Positions 24,516-36,880 of a stretch of DNA of 64,000 nucleotides are shown here, in pieces. The notes beneath the pieces were generated by a model, which ran no database searches, had not been told where the DNA came from, and saw only the letters and a program-made list of their open reading frames with translations. Source of the stretch: Linepithema humile (taxonomy: Eukaryota; Arthropoda; Insecta; Hymenoptera; Formicidae); contig NC_090134.1 of assembly GCF_040581485.1 (NCBI RefSeq), positions 3,162,001 through 3,226,000 of the forward strand. Direction: 5' to 3'. Every line of letters begins with the position of its first letter. Position 1 is the stretch's first letter. A program made the translations under genes and the position numbers.

Positions 24516-25560
24516 TCGCTCCTATGCGCGCTTCGTTACAACGTTGTTCCTGGATAAGGGCTTTATCAGCTTTATTAGTCGCACGCGAAAACGCGCTCTC
24601 CGCCACACAGCCGGCCTGTCCGTCACGATTACGTCTATCGCGATTATGCGGCATTGTCTAATTTTTATGAAAACGACGATGATTGAGATTACCGTTCTGT
24701 CAGCATGCGGTAATATGGATACAAGTACTTTTGAAATAGTGAATTTTTTGTTTATTTTTATTCTCGTAATTTTATCTTGTTTCATTTTGTCAATATTCAT
24801 CTCTCTCTTATATTAACTCTAATACCGTTATATTACGTAACTGGAATTATTCAGTCAGCTATTAATCAAGATTACTCGAGAATTTACATCTTGATTAAAA
24901 AAAAAAAAAAATGCATAATAAGATAATATTTTTTCAACAAACAGGTTGAATCATTTAACAATGTCCCGGCTGTTCGCTGGCGCATCTACTTGTCAGCGCC
25001 TCGTTTTTACTTAACGAATGGAAGCAAGATATTTGTAAGATTCTATCTGCCCCTTCTCTCTCCTTCCTTCTCGGCACATCTCGCGTTTATCTGGCGCGAA
25101 TAAATCTCGTGCTCGATCAGAGCCCGCGATACACATAGACATCGCCGAAGGCGGCTAAGCGAAAAGGCGCTTACTGAAAGCCCGCAAGCTTGCTCGCTCG
25201 CTCACTCGCGGCGACTACGATGCGGCGACTATGTGGGGACACCAATTGGCATTCATTGGCGCCAATTTATCTTCGCAGACGTGGGGCGTGGCTGAAACTT
25301 AAGCGTGCTCCCGCGTCCGCTTAATTGTACGCCGGTACTAATTAAGTGACGACGAGCCCGCTGCGAAGGAGAATACGCCGTGGTCACTTTTTCTCTCTTT
25401 CTCTCTTTCTCGGGTATATATAACGACGTTTTCAAGTTTACTCCCACGAGTGCCGTGGAGTTTCTTTCGACGCACTTCGTCCCGGCGATCGCGTTAGATA
25501 AAATGTATTGACGGTCGTTTCAAAAGAAGGTTAATCGCATCAAGTTAACCTTGTTTATTC

Positions 25561-27190
25561 GCAGTCGCAATATTCGAAAAAGCTCCAAATTTTCTCGTCA
25601 CATCACCTTCAAAATTACTCTCATGCTCGAAGTATTTGCATGCATCTAAAAAAACGATCGAGAAATACGCAGATCACGATGCCAGCCACACATTCGCCAC
25701 GTCATTATCGCGTGGCGAAATTATTTTTCTGTCTACGTTGTTACGGAAGGCTGATAACTTTTTGGTAGTTGCCGCTAATCACGTACAAACGTCAAACTTC
25801 TCGGTATGCCGACGGACGTCTTCCGTGCGCGATGAGTGAAAATTAACCTCGTGGTTGAGGGAGGTCCAAATTCAACTTGCGGTTGAGGCGCTGATGTAGA
25901 CATTGATTCGCCAAATATATCGCGAGACCAGCTGCTTCCGTTTCCCTACCTATTCAGAGATGTCAACATATATTAATGTCAACATATAAGCAATCGTGGG
26001 AAGTACAAGTCTTTCGTGAAAGACCTATCCACGCTACTATTATTTTTAAAACAAGAAACTTGACCATGTGCTATAATTAATTGTAACTTTTTCTTTATAT
26101 TGTAAATTTTTCGCGATCTCTAATTTTTATATATCTATTTTCCATTCATTTATATTTTATCCAGATCTATCGCTATCTATTGTCATACATGTTTTAACCT
26201 AATCTATACTCTATTTTAATATTAATTTCTCCTTTTTTTCTTATTTTTTTCATGCTTTAAAATTTGTTGGATAGCTACTCTCAATGATTATTTAAAAAAT
26301 TTCAAAAAAATTTAGATCCATTTTGAGGCTGAATGATAATAATGTAAAATTTAATTAAAGTCAGTAGAATTTAATGTAAATGTTTCACGACAAAATTCAT
26401 GCGAAGCATAATTTAAAACGTACTTCCATACTTCCATTTAATGTCCGTTCGCCGTTATAATTCAGCCCCGGAATTTGAATATGGCGAGTTCAAGTTCGGT
26501 AGATACCGCGAAGTTCGTCCGCACACTGTGCTTCATACCGCGACGCGATAAATCGAGACCATGAACCGCGGCGACAAAAGGGTCAAGTTATTAGCACTAG
26601 TAGATTACACGCAGTCTATTATTATCTGCGCATCGGAACGTGAAGAAGATCGAATTCCATCACATACATTCATCGCTATATCGCGGTTAAAAAGTCGACA
26701 TAGAATAAAGTCTGAATTATTCAAACGAGAAATTCAGATAATCGAGTTACTAAAGACCGATATAACTTTTGGAATAGCTGCAATCTTCTCAAGCTTTGTC
26801 AACACATGTGATATCTGAATATTTGACCTAAATTTTAACGTCAGATTTGTCAAATTTAATTTGTGATTTTATAGAACGAAATATACGCTAAAAATACGTT
26901 AAAAATACGCTAAATAACTCTTCCTCAATCATTTCTCGAATTAAACTTTCAGAACAACAGAGCGCACATTGCATTCTAAAATAATTTATTTTTATCAAAT
27001 TGTTTTACCGATAATTTTTAAATAACTTAAAAATCTAGAAATTAAAGATTTACAATTAGTTAAAACAATGCTTAACAGCAAACGGTTAAAGAGTTGCAAA
27101 AATTACTAAAAAAATTTTAAATTTATAAAAAATATAAAAGGTAAAAGAAAAAACAGACGGATAGTACAAGTATCTCATATGCTTCCGTGA
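25561..27190. other. Non-coding, AT-rich
   Basis: Mostly AT-rich with a slightly richer section at about 26420-26620. Short direct repeats lie at 25960-25988 (ATGTCAACATATA, two copies) and 26883-26914 (AAATACGCTAA-type unit, three copies). The frame at 26561-26818 has no recognisable domain. Confidence 0.55.
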
Positions 27191-27806
27191 TAAATGACCG
27201 TCATTTCACCAACTAACGTGCATGCCTTCGGGAGCAGAAATCACTGTACTTGCACAAGCAGCGAGTGATTGCAATCAGGCGAGAAAGGATAGATTGCCGG
27301 CCACCTCGACTTACTCAATTAATTATTTTAATTTGATTAAGATTTATCCTGATGTGGCGGTTCACTCGCTTGCGTTTTGTTCGCTTCTATCTACGGAATA
27401 TCGCCTTCGAATTGGCCAGTTCGCTCGGTCTGTCTCTTAAACTTAATTACGAGTTGGATCTCTGGCTTTTCTCTCTCCCTTATTCCTTTCTTTCTCCCTT
27501 CCGCGCGCTCGGTTCCATCTGTGTCGGTTCACCTCCTGCCTTCTGCCGTCTGCTGAGATACTTCCGCGGAATTATCTCAGAGTCGGTGGGTGCACACGTG
27601 AATGTTGCATATATTGCATTCGATTTCGTTCAGTGGCGCATTTCCTTCTCGATAAAGTCCTACCAATATCCGATTGTGGTATGAGGCATATATTGCGTAT
27701 AAATAAATCGAACGAAGATGTATCTTTTAGCGGAAGAGCGTTTGATTCCGGAGAATGCTTACGAGAGATCCGTGGATGAATAATCTCGCATTGGCATTTG
27801 CCTCGT

Positions 27807-27867
<61 letters not shown>

Positions 27868-28760
27868 GAACGTTGAACTTATCGATCGTATTTTCTCGAC
27901 CTGTGAAGTGGCGATTCGGCCATCGAGGGACTTTTAATTGCAGGATGTCAAACGTGAACGCGCTATTAACCGAAACGCGATCAAGCCGCAGCGCAGCAGC
28001 GGCTCTGCTCTCTAATTAATTCTTCGTAGGTCTTTCTTTCTTCCGCCGATGGTATGCGCGTAATATTCGAATTCATGGCTCTCTCTCGCTCAATGAAATA
28101 TTTTTTGCGCTCGATAACCGCGATTTTCATTCGGATAAACTGTCTCTCTTGATTGCTGATTGAGGGAAATCGCCTGATAAATCGAGCAGCGAGTGACATA
28201 TAATAATCCGTATTATCTATATTGAACTCTGAAACCGCATAAATAGAGAACTTGAAAGTCACTACGTTATTTATTTCTTCATCTTTCTCTCCTGTCCTCT
28301 TGAGAATTGCATTTAACGCACTATTGCGTTACTCCATTCTTACTAAATTTTCCACGCGCAATTTCGCTGTGATACTTGCCATTACGAAGATTCGCGCGGA
28401 ATGCAATACGATCATCTTGTAATAGCGCGCCGCGAACAGGAGACTCGCCGCATCGAACTCTAAGTATAGCAATTGGGCCGATCGCGTCCCCTCCCCGCGT
28501 CATCGTTAATTAAATCGAGCCCGGTGATTCAGGAGGGACGACCTTTCGCTCGCGGGGACAGGCCGTTTGCGTACAGTCTCTCGTTCATAGCTCTCGGATG
28601 GTTCTGCCAGCCAACATTCGAGTGCGCGCCGAATAATTGCTTTATGCACGTTCGACGGTCGATGCGCAAATTTCTCATCACATTCTAACGGCTGCAACGC
28701 CGGTCGGCATATTGATCATGTCTCGCCGTTAGGCGTCCAAATTTTCGCCTCGTCGGCATC
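27191..28760. other. Non-coding, mixed to GC-rich
   Basis: Balanced composition with open frames on both strands. An acceptor-like TTTTAATTGCAG ends at 27943, just ahead of an ATG and a 24-codon peptide frame ending at 28019; the context is too weak to call a gene. Confidence 0.45.
27806..27865. repeat. (GA)n microsatellite, about 60 nt
   Basis: A GA run with one early AAA interruption, otherwise pure to its end. It produces the Arg/Glu repeat at the start of the frame at 27798-28019. Confidence 0.97.
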
Positions 28761-30240
28761 GCTTTCGAAATCAAGAAGCAAAAGATATACATTTATTATG
28801 CATTCGAAAATTTGCGATTTATTAAAACTATTCAATTTTTAAGTAATCTAAAATTAATAATCCCCCCTTTACATTAATAACTTTGAGTTTTTATCGTCAA
28901 AAATTTGAAAACATTATGTAATCATTAAGAACAGTTGAAAAAACAAAGGGCATATAAATGATGTAAGAATATAGTGAAACTCGATAAAATGAAACTCAAT
29001 ATTATAAACTGATTTTTACACGCAACAAACATTGGTAAATTTAATCGTGATTTAATCGCGACAAATAGAATGTGAAAAATGTGAGTGTAAAATTGCAAAA
29101 ATTTCACTGTGCTCTACGCTAAAATTAAATAATTTTTTACACGCGCCTGCATCTCGATCGTGCAATATCGCGTAACAGGTTGCTTTGCAGTCGGTGCATG
29201 TGCACTCGCATATGTAACAGGTATGCATCATTCGAACGGCAAATTTGAATGTAATATGAAAGCCCGGCATCGCGGCGCATTATTTTATTCCGCGAATTAA
29301 ACACGGTCCATTAACGACGTGCGCATTCGCTCATGCTCGCGTAGCGGAAAATCATCAGACTGCCGGAAGTTCACTGAAACGGTTTTAGCGAAGGTTCGCC
29401 GACCTTTATTTCGCGCGAAGCATATTGTGTACTTATCGGCGGGAAATTGCATGGGAAAAGCGTTGCGACGCGCAATGATTTTCGCATTCGATCGCGCCGC
29501 ATTCGAGGCGCCTTTTTATATCGACGCTTCGTTCGCGCTTGCTGCATTCACATTTCGCTTCAAATGCACGTTACTAAACATTGATACGAACAAATCGAAG
29601 ACGATTACGGGTGGAATGAGATAGCGTCGTAAATATCCTGCTTCTTTTCCTATTTTCTGTTGTATCGGTGTTTTACTTTCGGATTTTGACGTATTTGCTT
29701 ATTTCGTTCGTTCGTCATTTTAGAAGCTCGATTAATTATCATGATTATGGACATTAGAGATTACAAAAAAGGTTACAAAATTAGTAAAAAATTTATTTTA
29801 ATACACGGTATTAGTTTTCGGTTAATAACTTATTAGAGAACTTTAAGAGGATTTCTGTGAATATGTTTTAGAGATATAGATTGACAAAATTACACTTGCA
29901 GTGAATTATGAATAGAAAATATATCTGTTCTCTGATCTTTACCGAGAAAATTTCACGTTTAATATCGTAGAGACTTTTATAGCCAGTTTAATAAATCAAC
30001 TGCTATTTCAAATATCAGTAAATACTTGTAAATTTTAGCATTATTTGATAATTATTGATATTAGTCAACTTAAAGAAGATTAAAAAATATTCGACTTCTC
30101 CAAATTTGAAATGTTTTATCGTAATTTCATAGAATATTAACATTTTATAATAATATGATTTATATTTTTTTTCAATAAAAGCAGTGCAACTCCAATTTCT
30201 CGATTATTGTTGCTTTTTTGATTATTTTTGATTATTGAAT
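28761..30240. other. AT-rich with one GC-richer block
   Basis: AT-rich at 28761-29130 and 29640-30240. The middle part, about 29150-29640, is CpG-richer with one open frame (29319-29624 +) lacking a domain. Confidence 0.55.
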
Positions 30241-31020
30241 AACAAGATGTAAATAACTGTCACCCGTTTCTCCCGCAGTCCGTCACACGGGTTATATATT
30301 GGTTCCGGTTAGGGGTAAAACCCTCTGGCCTACTTCGGATACATAACCGTGAAATGATTCGGCGGCGGACTCGGCCACCAGGCCACTACGACCTGGCACG
30401 ATAAATCTTGTCCGTCAGTCAATCGGTCAATCGATGAACCGACCGATCAACCCATCCATCTATCTAAACTCGAACATCCGAGCATATACGCACGAATGCA
30501 CACACGCACGCGTTTATACACTAGCGCTTACAGCTCGTCGTCGGAAGTGATTCCAGGTCGGCGTTCCGCGTCGGCGATGTAGTTCATAAATTCCCGAATT
30601 TAAGCGAGCGACGGCCGTCATAAACGCCACGGCGGTGGCGGCCGCAGACGAAGACGTTAAAAATCGTAACTTCTCAGAGAGTTAAAATAAACAAACGGAG
30701 AGAGCAACGAGAGAGACAAGAGGGCCGCGGTGGAAGGACAGGCCGCGGCGGCTGCGACCACCCGTGCGCGCCGATCTGGAATCGTGTGAGGATCTTCCTC
30801 CGGGAGTAAACAAATCAATTCCAGCCCGGGACACGTTTATGCCCCCGATCGTAAATTATCATTAAGGTGATTGCCTGCGCACATATGTACGCGCGCCCGC
30901 GCGCGTACAGCGGGCTGCACCAAGCGATTCTCTGTATGCAAGAGAAGAAAATTCATCGGGTGACGAGCGTCATCATCGCTCCACGGCGGTAGTTTAAATG
31001 CCATCGCGTCTGATCCTTGC
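30241..31020. other. GC-rich island starting at a strong acceptor-like site
   Basis: A pyrimidine-rich stretch ending CTCCCGCAG at 30278 marks almost exactly where AT-rich DNA gives way to about 700 bp of CpG-rich sequence. From 30279 one frame is open for 41 codons to a TAA at 30402-30404, starting SVTRVIYWFRLGVKPSG. It contains palindromic patches (near 30415-30455 and 30892-30907). It could be an untranslated or terminal exon or a regulatory island; no family is recognised. Confidence 0.25.
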
Positions 31021-32270
31021 GTCTTGCTCTCGATTCACATTACGAGAAGCACTTATGTAGAAGAAATTGTGTTTGGTGTGCGGGATTTCTCATACAAGAG
31101 ACTTAGATGCAAAACTGACATTTCTTAACATCATTTTCTTAACATTGAATTATACAGGATATTGCCGCAATCTGTAAATTAAGAGAAAGAAGACCGTATA
31201 AAAATTAAATGTAATTAAATTAAGTTTAAGTAAAAAATCCAGTAAATTCTATATTTTTCTTGCAGTTTTTTACCCGTGTTTTAAAATGGGAAATTTTGAA
31301 TTTTTTGCATCTAGACCTCTCATATGTTTTCCACAATATTTCACAATATCCTAAAATAGTTTTAAATAGAAGCAGCACGCGCAAAGAAAATTATCGGAAG
31401 AATTACGTCGTCATTACTTAGCGCGATCGTTATTACTGTCGTCTTCTGACAGAAATATGATTTATTATGAAATGTGCAAACTTGATTAAGCTGCAGAAGC
31501 AGCTTTTCGATAAACTTGTTTTCATATTTTTAATTAGAAATTCAATTTTCCTATTACAATGGTATTTCGATAAGAATTATAATTTCTGTATTTCTCGGTT
31601 TTATTTCTTTTAAAAGAGAAAAGCAATCGCTTCAGCTGACAACATCGTTAGTCGAGTTCTAAAAAGAATGTTCGCGCAGAGCTGAGTCGGTATTGATCTA
31701 AAAGCAGCGTTCTAGATTTCGCTTGCATACATTTATCGATGTTACTGTTTTGATGTCCGTGTTTTCTAATGTTACAGGTGGTTTCAGAACGCGGAGTCGT
31801 TGCGGCGTAGCGGCGGTGGTAAGTTGAAAACGTATGATAATTTCGTTGGTAATATTAATTTCCGGAATTATCTTTGATAAAATAATTAAGAATAGATAGC
31901 GGCGGCTTTGGTTTACATGGCGAGCGCGATCTCTCCGTTCGCAGGTTAGCCGTGCGCCGGTTCTCCCGGAGAAATAATGGAATAATGGTCACCGCGGTTT
32001 TACTGTGAATTGTTTTTCCTCGCGTAGCTTCGCGTACATATTATTATGCCGCGTGTACGCGTGCCGACTTAAAGACGAAAAGAAAACTCCGTCTGCAATT
32101 TCCCAAGCATCCTGTTGCTTCTTGGCGTCGGAAATTAAAGTGAGCGTGTGCATGAAGCTAATAAGCAACGTAAAACAAGATGCGACGTGTCGCGCATGAT
32201 GCGAATGTATCATCAGCGGTTCCCAAAGCGCAACCGATTCGTCTCGTATGTATTCATGGCACAATATTGA
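31021..32270. other. AT-rich spacer and short GC-richer section around the exon candidate
   Basis: 31021-31740 is AT-rich. A further acceptor-like site (CTCTCCGTTCGCAG) ends at 31944. The frames at 31989-32288 (-) and 32005-32199 (+) overlap on opposite strands and have no domain. Confidence 0.5.
31778..31818 (+). other. Candidate 41-nt internal exon
   Basis: A good acceptor (a T-rich tract, TTTTCTAATGTTACAG, ending at 31777) and a consensus donor (GTAAGT at 31819-31824) bound 41 nt of GC-rich sequence in an AT-rich setting. Two of its three frames are open. The frame from 31779 begins W-F-Q-N-A, the core of homeodomain helix 3 in LIM-homeodomain proteins of the apterous/Lhx2 group. In that family an intron is known to fall just before this motif. 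After N-A the frame reads ESLRRSGG, which does not continue the family, and the phase looks two bases off. It may be a cassette exon, a decayed duplicate, or chance. Confidence 0.25.
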
Positions 32271-34411
32271 TCCAGATAGGATTTGCATAAAAAGGATTTA
32301 TATAAAATAGCAGATAGATGGGAGACTTTTGAGACATTTTTCATAACAAAAGTAAAACGGAAGAAAATAACATATAAATTAGGAACTTTATCCAGGGGAA
32401 GGATGTGTGCAATATTACTTTAGAAAGAGTTAAAAGTTTAAAAACCTCCTGCATCTTTTAAGAAAGACATTATGGCAGACGTATAACGGTATAAGTTAGA
32501 AATATATCTTTGAGAATAATGTTGGAACTTGGCGAGTGAAAAATAGAATCATATAAATTCTTTACATTTTATATTATTTCGTATATAAAATTTTGTGGAT
32601 ATACCTTTTACAAACTGTATTGCAAGAGACTTGGAAAGCCACGAACTGTTACAAAAGTTGCGAAAAGACAAAAGAAAAAAAAAAAAAACAATTACAAAGG
32701 AAAAAGTGATTTAGCACACAATTGAACAATTATTAGTACGACAGCAACAATACGCGTTCTTTTATTTAGCTGACAGCAGACCGATTAAAATTCCCTTCAA
32801 ATCTTGATCGTACGGCGCACGTATCGAATCTGAAAGTTTCGATATTCTTCGGTCGGGCAATCTTAAGTTTTAATCCAGTTAGAATACGGGACCCATTATT
32901 CCAGCCGCGTAATGAAATGCGGATTGGAACGAGGAGATGAGAACGTTGTCGTCGTCGTCGTCGCCGGCGTCGGCAATGGATGCCGAAGACGTCCCACGTA
33001 GAGAAGCGGAACGTTACAACCATAAGCCGGTAATCGATTTAGTGGTACTTAAGTCGGAAGCCCTCGAGTGCGAGTGCGAGTGCCTGCCGGTTATCGAGGC
33101 GAGGCATTAAAGTTTAGCGAGGCGAGTGTGCTTGCTTGAGATCGCATCGCGAATGCGTTTGTCTAACGTTCAATTAGACGACTTTGAAAGATTATTCGAA
33201 GAAACAACCGAGGAGAAACCACCATCTAGCTCTAATTCGCACGATGAAATAAAGATAGTGATGTGATCTTAATTTTCGAAATATTCATTAGGAGTGCATA
33301 ATTATAGAAGCTTATGAGGTATAAGCATTAATGAAATTATCGCGGCGCGCAAAGTCGTCCTTTATCGCGTTGCGTGTGATCGATTGCGGAAAATGCGCGT
33401 TAGATTTTCTTTTTCCCGCTACGAAAAAGTCGATAAAAAGAGATTAATTGCAGCCGGCCGATGAACTAATAACGCAAAGAACTTCGATTAAATTGCAATT
33501 ATATTATTAGAAGATAAATATTATATCAGGAAATCGTAAGAATCGTAAGAAATGAAATTCACAATCAAACAGATAAAAAGCGCTATTAAATCTTCAATAT
33601 ATTGAAATAATATTATTTAGACCAATTACGATTTTATATCACTAACGTATTCAATTACTGATTGTAAACTGCAGAGAACTTTATCATAAAAAACGGTATT
33701 TAGTTATACAATAATGTCGATGAATTCAATATTCTCTCATGAAAGACACAAAGAATATAATAGCGCGTATTGTATTAGAATTTATTTTAATGCGAACAAT
33801 ATAAGCTACACAGAAATGAAGGAATGAAATTTCTACTTCCACATTTTTACAGACATTACAATAATTCAAAATATCAACTCGAAGACAGTATAATTTCAAG
33901 ATTGCGAGCGCACGGCATTTTGTCAGATCAACGCGAACGTGAGGAGTGGAAGCGGATCCACTCGACTGTGAGAGGATATGCGATGTCTGCGACAGTAATC
34001 CCAGCATTCGTTTGTTCCCCAAAGAAACTTCGTTTACTCCGTAAGAATATCCGCGAGAATAGATCTACCGTCTCCGTGAGCCCTCGCAGTCACGGGTGAT
34101 ACAGTGTCACGGACTGCGTCACGTCGACCGGGCTTTTTTTCTATCCGCGCCCTTTAAAAACGACGACATGTCCCGGGAAAAGTGTGCGGAAGTCACCGGT
34201 CATTTTTCAGACGGCGCGGAAATAAGATGTCGAGAACCGGGTTCATACGGGGGGGGGGGGGGGGGGGAGTAACCGCAATCCCGTGAAAGCTGTGCGATTG
34301 TTATCCATGAAAGAGAAAAAAAATAGTGACATACGTCACTTTTCATTTCCCGTCGATGCGAGATTTTAGAAGCGATTGTGAATGAGCACGGACGAATTAT
34401 TTATCAAATTA
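32271..34411. other. Non-coding, alternating composition
   Basis: AT-rich at 32271-32760 and 33480-33860, GC-richer at about 32760-33480. A (GTC)n run lies at 32948-32963 and a GAGTGC-type hexamer repeat at about 33066-33082. Nothing else is recognised. Confidence 0.5.
34249..34267. repeat. Poly(G), 19 nt
   Basis: An uninterrupted run of 19 G, about 150 bp left of the transposon. Long G runs are prone to sequencing length error. Confidence 0.93.
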
Positions 34412-34419
34412 ATCATAAT
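34412..34419. repeat. Left target-site duplication of the MITE
   Basis: ATCATAAT directly before the left terminal repeat; the right copy at 34815-34822 differs at one position. Eight bases is the hAT-typical length. Confidence 0.75.
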
Positions 34420-34814
34420 CACTAGCGGATCCTGAGGGAGGGGGTTTTGGGGTTAAACCCCCCCCCCCTTCCAAGTTAAAAAAAAATCAATTTTGCTGAA
34501 TCCGTTTCAAGAATTCACTCTTAAAAAAGGCATGAAAGATCGATACTCGAATGTATCGAAAGTATTGTTGACGCTTTTCCGCGACGCTGATTGGTTATCG
34601 CGATTATTCTGATAGTTTGATAGATTGAGAGCGAAGGTTATTTTGACGGTTATTTAAAATTAAAAAAATTTATTAAAATATTTAGATTTCTTAATTATTA
34701 AATTACCGTAATAAGTGCGCGCGCGTAGCGCGCGCCTGTATTGTCCATGTTTGGTAAAAATGCATTAAAGTAGGTCAAAACCCCCCCTATTATCGACATC
34801 AGGATCCGCTAGTG
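34420..34814. mobile_element. hAT-like MITE (non-autonomous DNA transposon), 395 bp
   Basis: The ends are perfect 16-bp inverted repeats: CACTAGCGGATCCTGA at 34420-34435 and its complement at 34799-34814. The similarity resumes further in with mirrored G5TTTTG-type tracts. Flanking 8-mers at 34412-34419 (ATCATAAT) and 34815-34822 (ATCATAGT) match at 7 of 8 positions, the size of target duplication made by hAT transposases, and the terminal CA...TG also fits hAT. The interior has a C11 run (34458-34468), a 7-bp GC hairpin (34719-34725 with 34729-34735) and no open frame, so it would have depended on a transposase elsewhere. The single mismatch in the target duplication suggests an old insertion. 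Confidence 0.85.
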
Positions 34815-34822
34815 ATCATAGT
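34815..34822. repeat. Right target-site duplication of the MITE
   Basis: ATCATAGT directly after the right terminal repeat, matching the left copy at 7 of 8 positions. Confidence 0.75.
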
Positions 34823-36880
34823 TATACAGGTTTATAGATATATTTTATTTGAAGCTTTTATTTTAGAATAATCAATGATATCGAAATTGATGTCAAACTT
34901 TTTTTCTGCGAAAAAAAAAGAGAACGTTATAAATATTTTTGGACATTTTTGTTGTGGTCGTAAGAAGAGTAACGAGTAAAGCAGCTCGTAATCCGAAATA
35001 TCTAGGACAGATGGGTTGCACGTTTATTGCCACCGATAAAGCGATAACGATCGAGTTCAATCGCACGTTTATGAGACGTTTAATTCAGTGGCCATCACGG
35101 TGTGTTATTGCGCGGTGAAACGTGATTTCGCCAACAGAGAATATCTCCGGTATTTCTTCAAGAGATTCCATTCACTATTCTTACTGAATATTACAAGCTT
35201 ACGACTTTAATGCGCGTAAAAACGTAATGAAAGATTCGACGCTTTCTTTATGATTGCAATTCGAGAAGGGAATCAAGCAACTCAAATCCGACATATTTAG
35301 AAATCAAATTGAAATTGTTACGAGATCCCACTTTCCTGCGAAAGCAGCCACACATAATCTCGGAGTTTGGGGGAGAAGCTTTAACAGTTGAATCAGAAAC
35401 GCTAAATCTGCTTTCTGAGCTTAGAATGAAGTTTAGTGTAAAAGTCAGTTTAAGAATTATCCTACATTAAGCCCTAAACTTTATCCTTAGCTTACTCCTT
35501 ATCGTTAAGGAGAGTAGAAAGTTAGGAAAAGGAAAGAAAGTTAGATGCCCAAATCTTCTAAGGCAACACAATTTTGAGGCAGACAGCAGAAAATTAAAAT
35601 AATTATATATATTGACATTTTCTTTATTTATAAACAATTTTATAGTTTAATATAGATAAACACTTGCTTTTTTGCCTTCAAATTAGACGGCTAATGACTA
35701 GATAAATTGAATGCGACGTGAATGTGAACGTTTTGAAATATGCAGTTAATGTTTTCTAGAATATCTTGCACTTATTCATTCATCATTTTTTTAGAACTGT
35801 GTAGACATCCGCGTTTATTCGCGTCTGTTATACGAAATATCGCATTGCATCGCATTTTATCATGCGCTTCCAATCGCATTTCATGTCATCCTGAACGGGC
35901 AAAGTGAAAAAGAAAGTAAATCGTAAAAAAAAAACGCAAAAGAAAAATGGGCGTACGTTGGTCTGGATTGTCATTCAAGGGTGGCATATGAAAGCGTTAT
36001 CAATCTTAGGTGGTTGTTTACGACGAGCGTTTGAGAGCTCTCGATTTGGCGTCGATCCAGACCAGATATGAATACGCGAGCGTCGCGACGGCGTGGGTGG
36101 TCGAACGAGTATTTGATTACAATCGGCGGAAGGAAATCCCTTCATTCTACGCCAAGTACAACAAGATATTGTCCCGCGGCGGATAATGCTCGTGAAATTC
36201 GTGAAATTTAGGAACAAAGCGCTGTCAACTTGTTGAACAATAAGCTTTTTTTCCATTTTACACTGTCCCATTTTAACAAATTTCAATTTTTTTTCTTTTT
36301 TCTGTAACAAAAAATTTTTTATTTGATAAAATTCGTATATCATACGCATAACTCGCGCTACGAGGTGCGCGTGAAGTGAAAACCTATTTTCCTTCACGAT
36401 AATTCGTGTGTTTCACATTTACGTCTTTTTCCGACGCTATTCATTTCGATCGCGTTTAATTCCGCTTGCACGCGTCACCGAACACGCGTCAAACGCGAAT
36501 AAGATCGCGAGAAGTCACTAAAAGACGTTGAACGACTTTCGATAAGCCAGCAGTAGAATCCACTCGGAAACGATCGCATAACAATGACTTTCGTGTTACA
36601 CACTCAGCACGAGGAAGTCGTCTTGCAACGTGCTCGCCGCGAAGTAAAACTGCAAAAGCTCTCGTTACTCTCCGGAGGAGTTCTCTCGCTCTCTCGCTTC
36701 TCTATGGGAATGCCAGTATGAGTCTCTCTTACGAGTCCTGGAGGTGCAGGTGCACACGTTGGATATTCCGGTTAATACCTCCACGTGTCATAGGTGGTGA
36801 AGACAACGACTTAAAGGAGAGCAACGGGGAAGAACGTACTGCCATTTCGATAGATAGCACTGCGTACGGTGTATTATGAG
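34823..36880. other. Non-coding, mostly AT-rich
   Basis: AT-rich to about 35960, then more balanced. The minus-strand frame at 35975-36397 passes through a Lys-rich low-complexity section and has no recognisable domain. Confidence 0.55.

Larger units (their letters stand above)
23961..25560. other. Repeat-dense GC-rich stretch with AT-rich break
   Basis: Holds a G-rich tract, a poly(A), and a tetranucleotide patch within about 450 bp, then AT-rich DNA at 24660-24960 and a GC-rich block to 25500. Open frames such as 24433-24816 (+) run through the low-complexity patches and are not protein-like. Confidence 0.5.
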
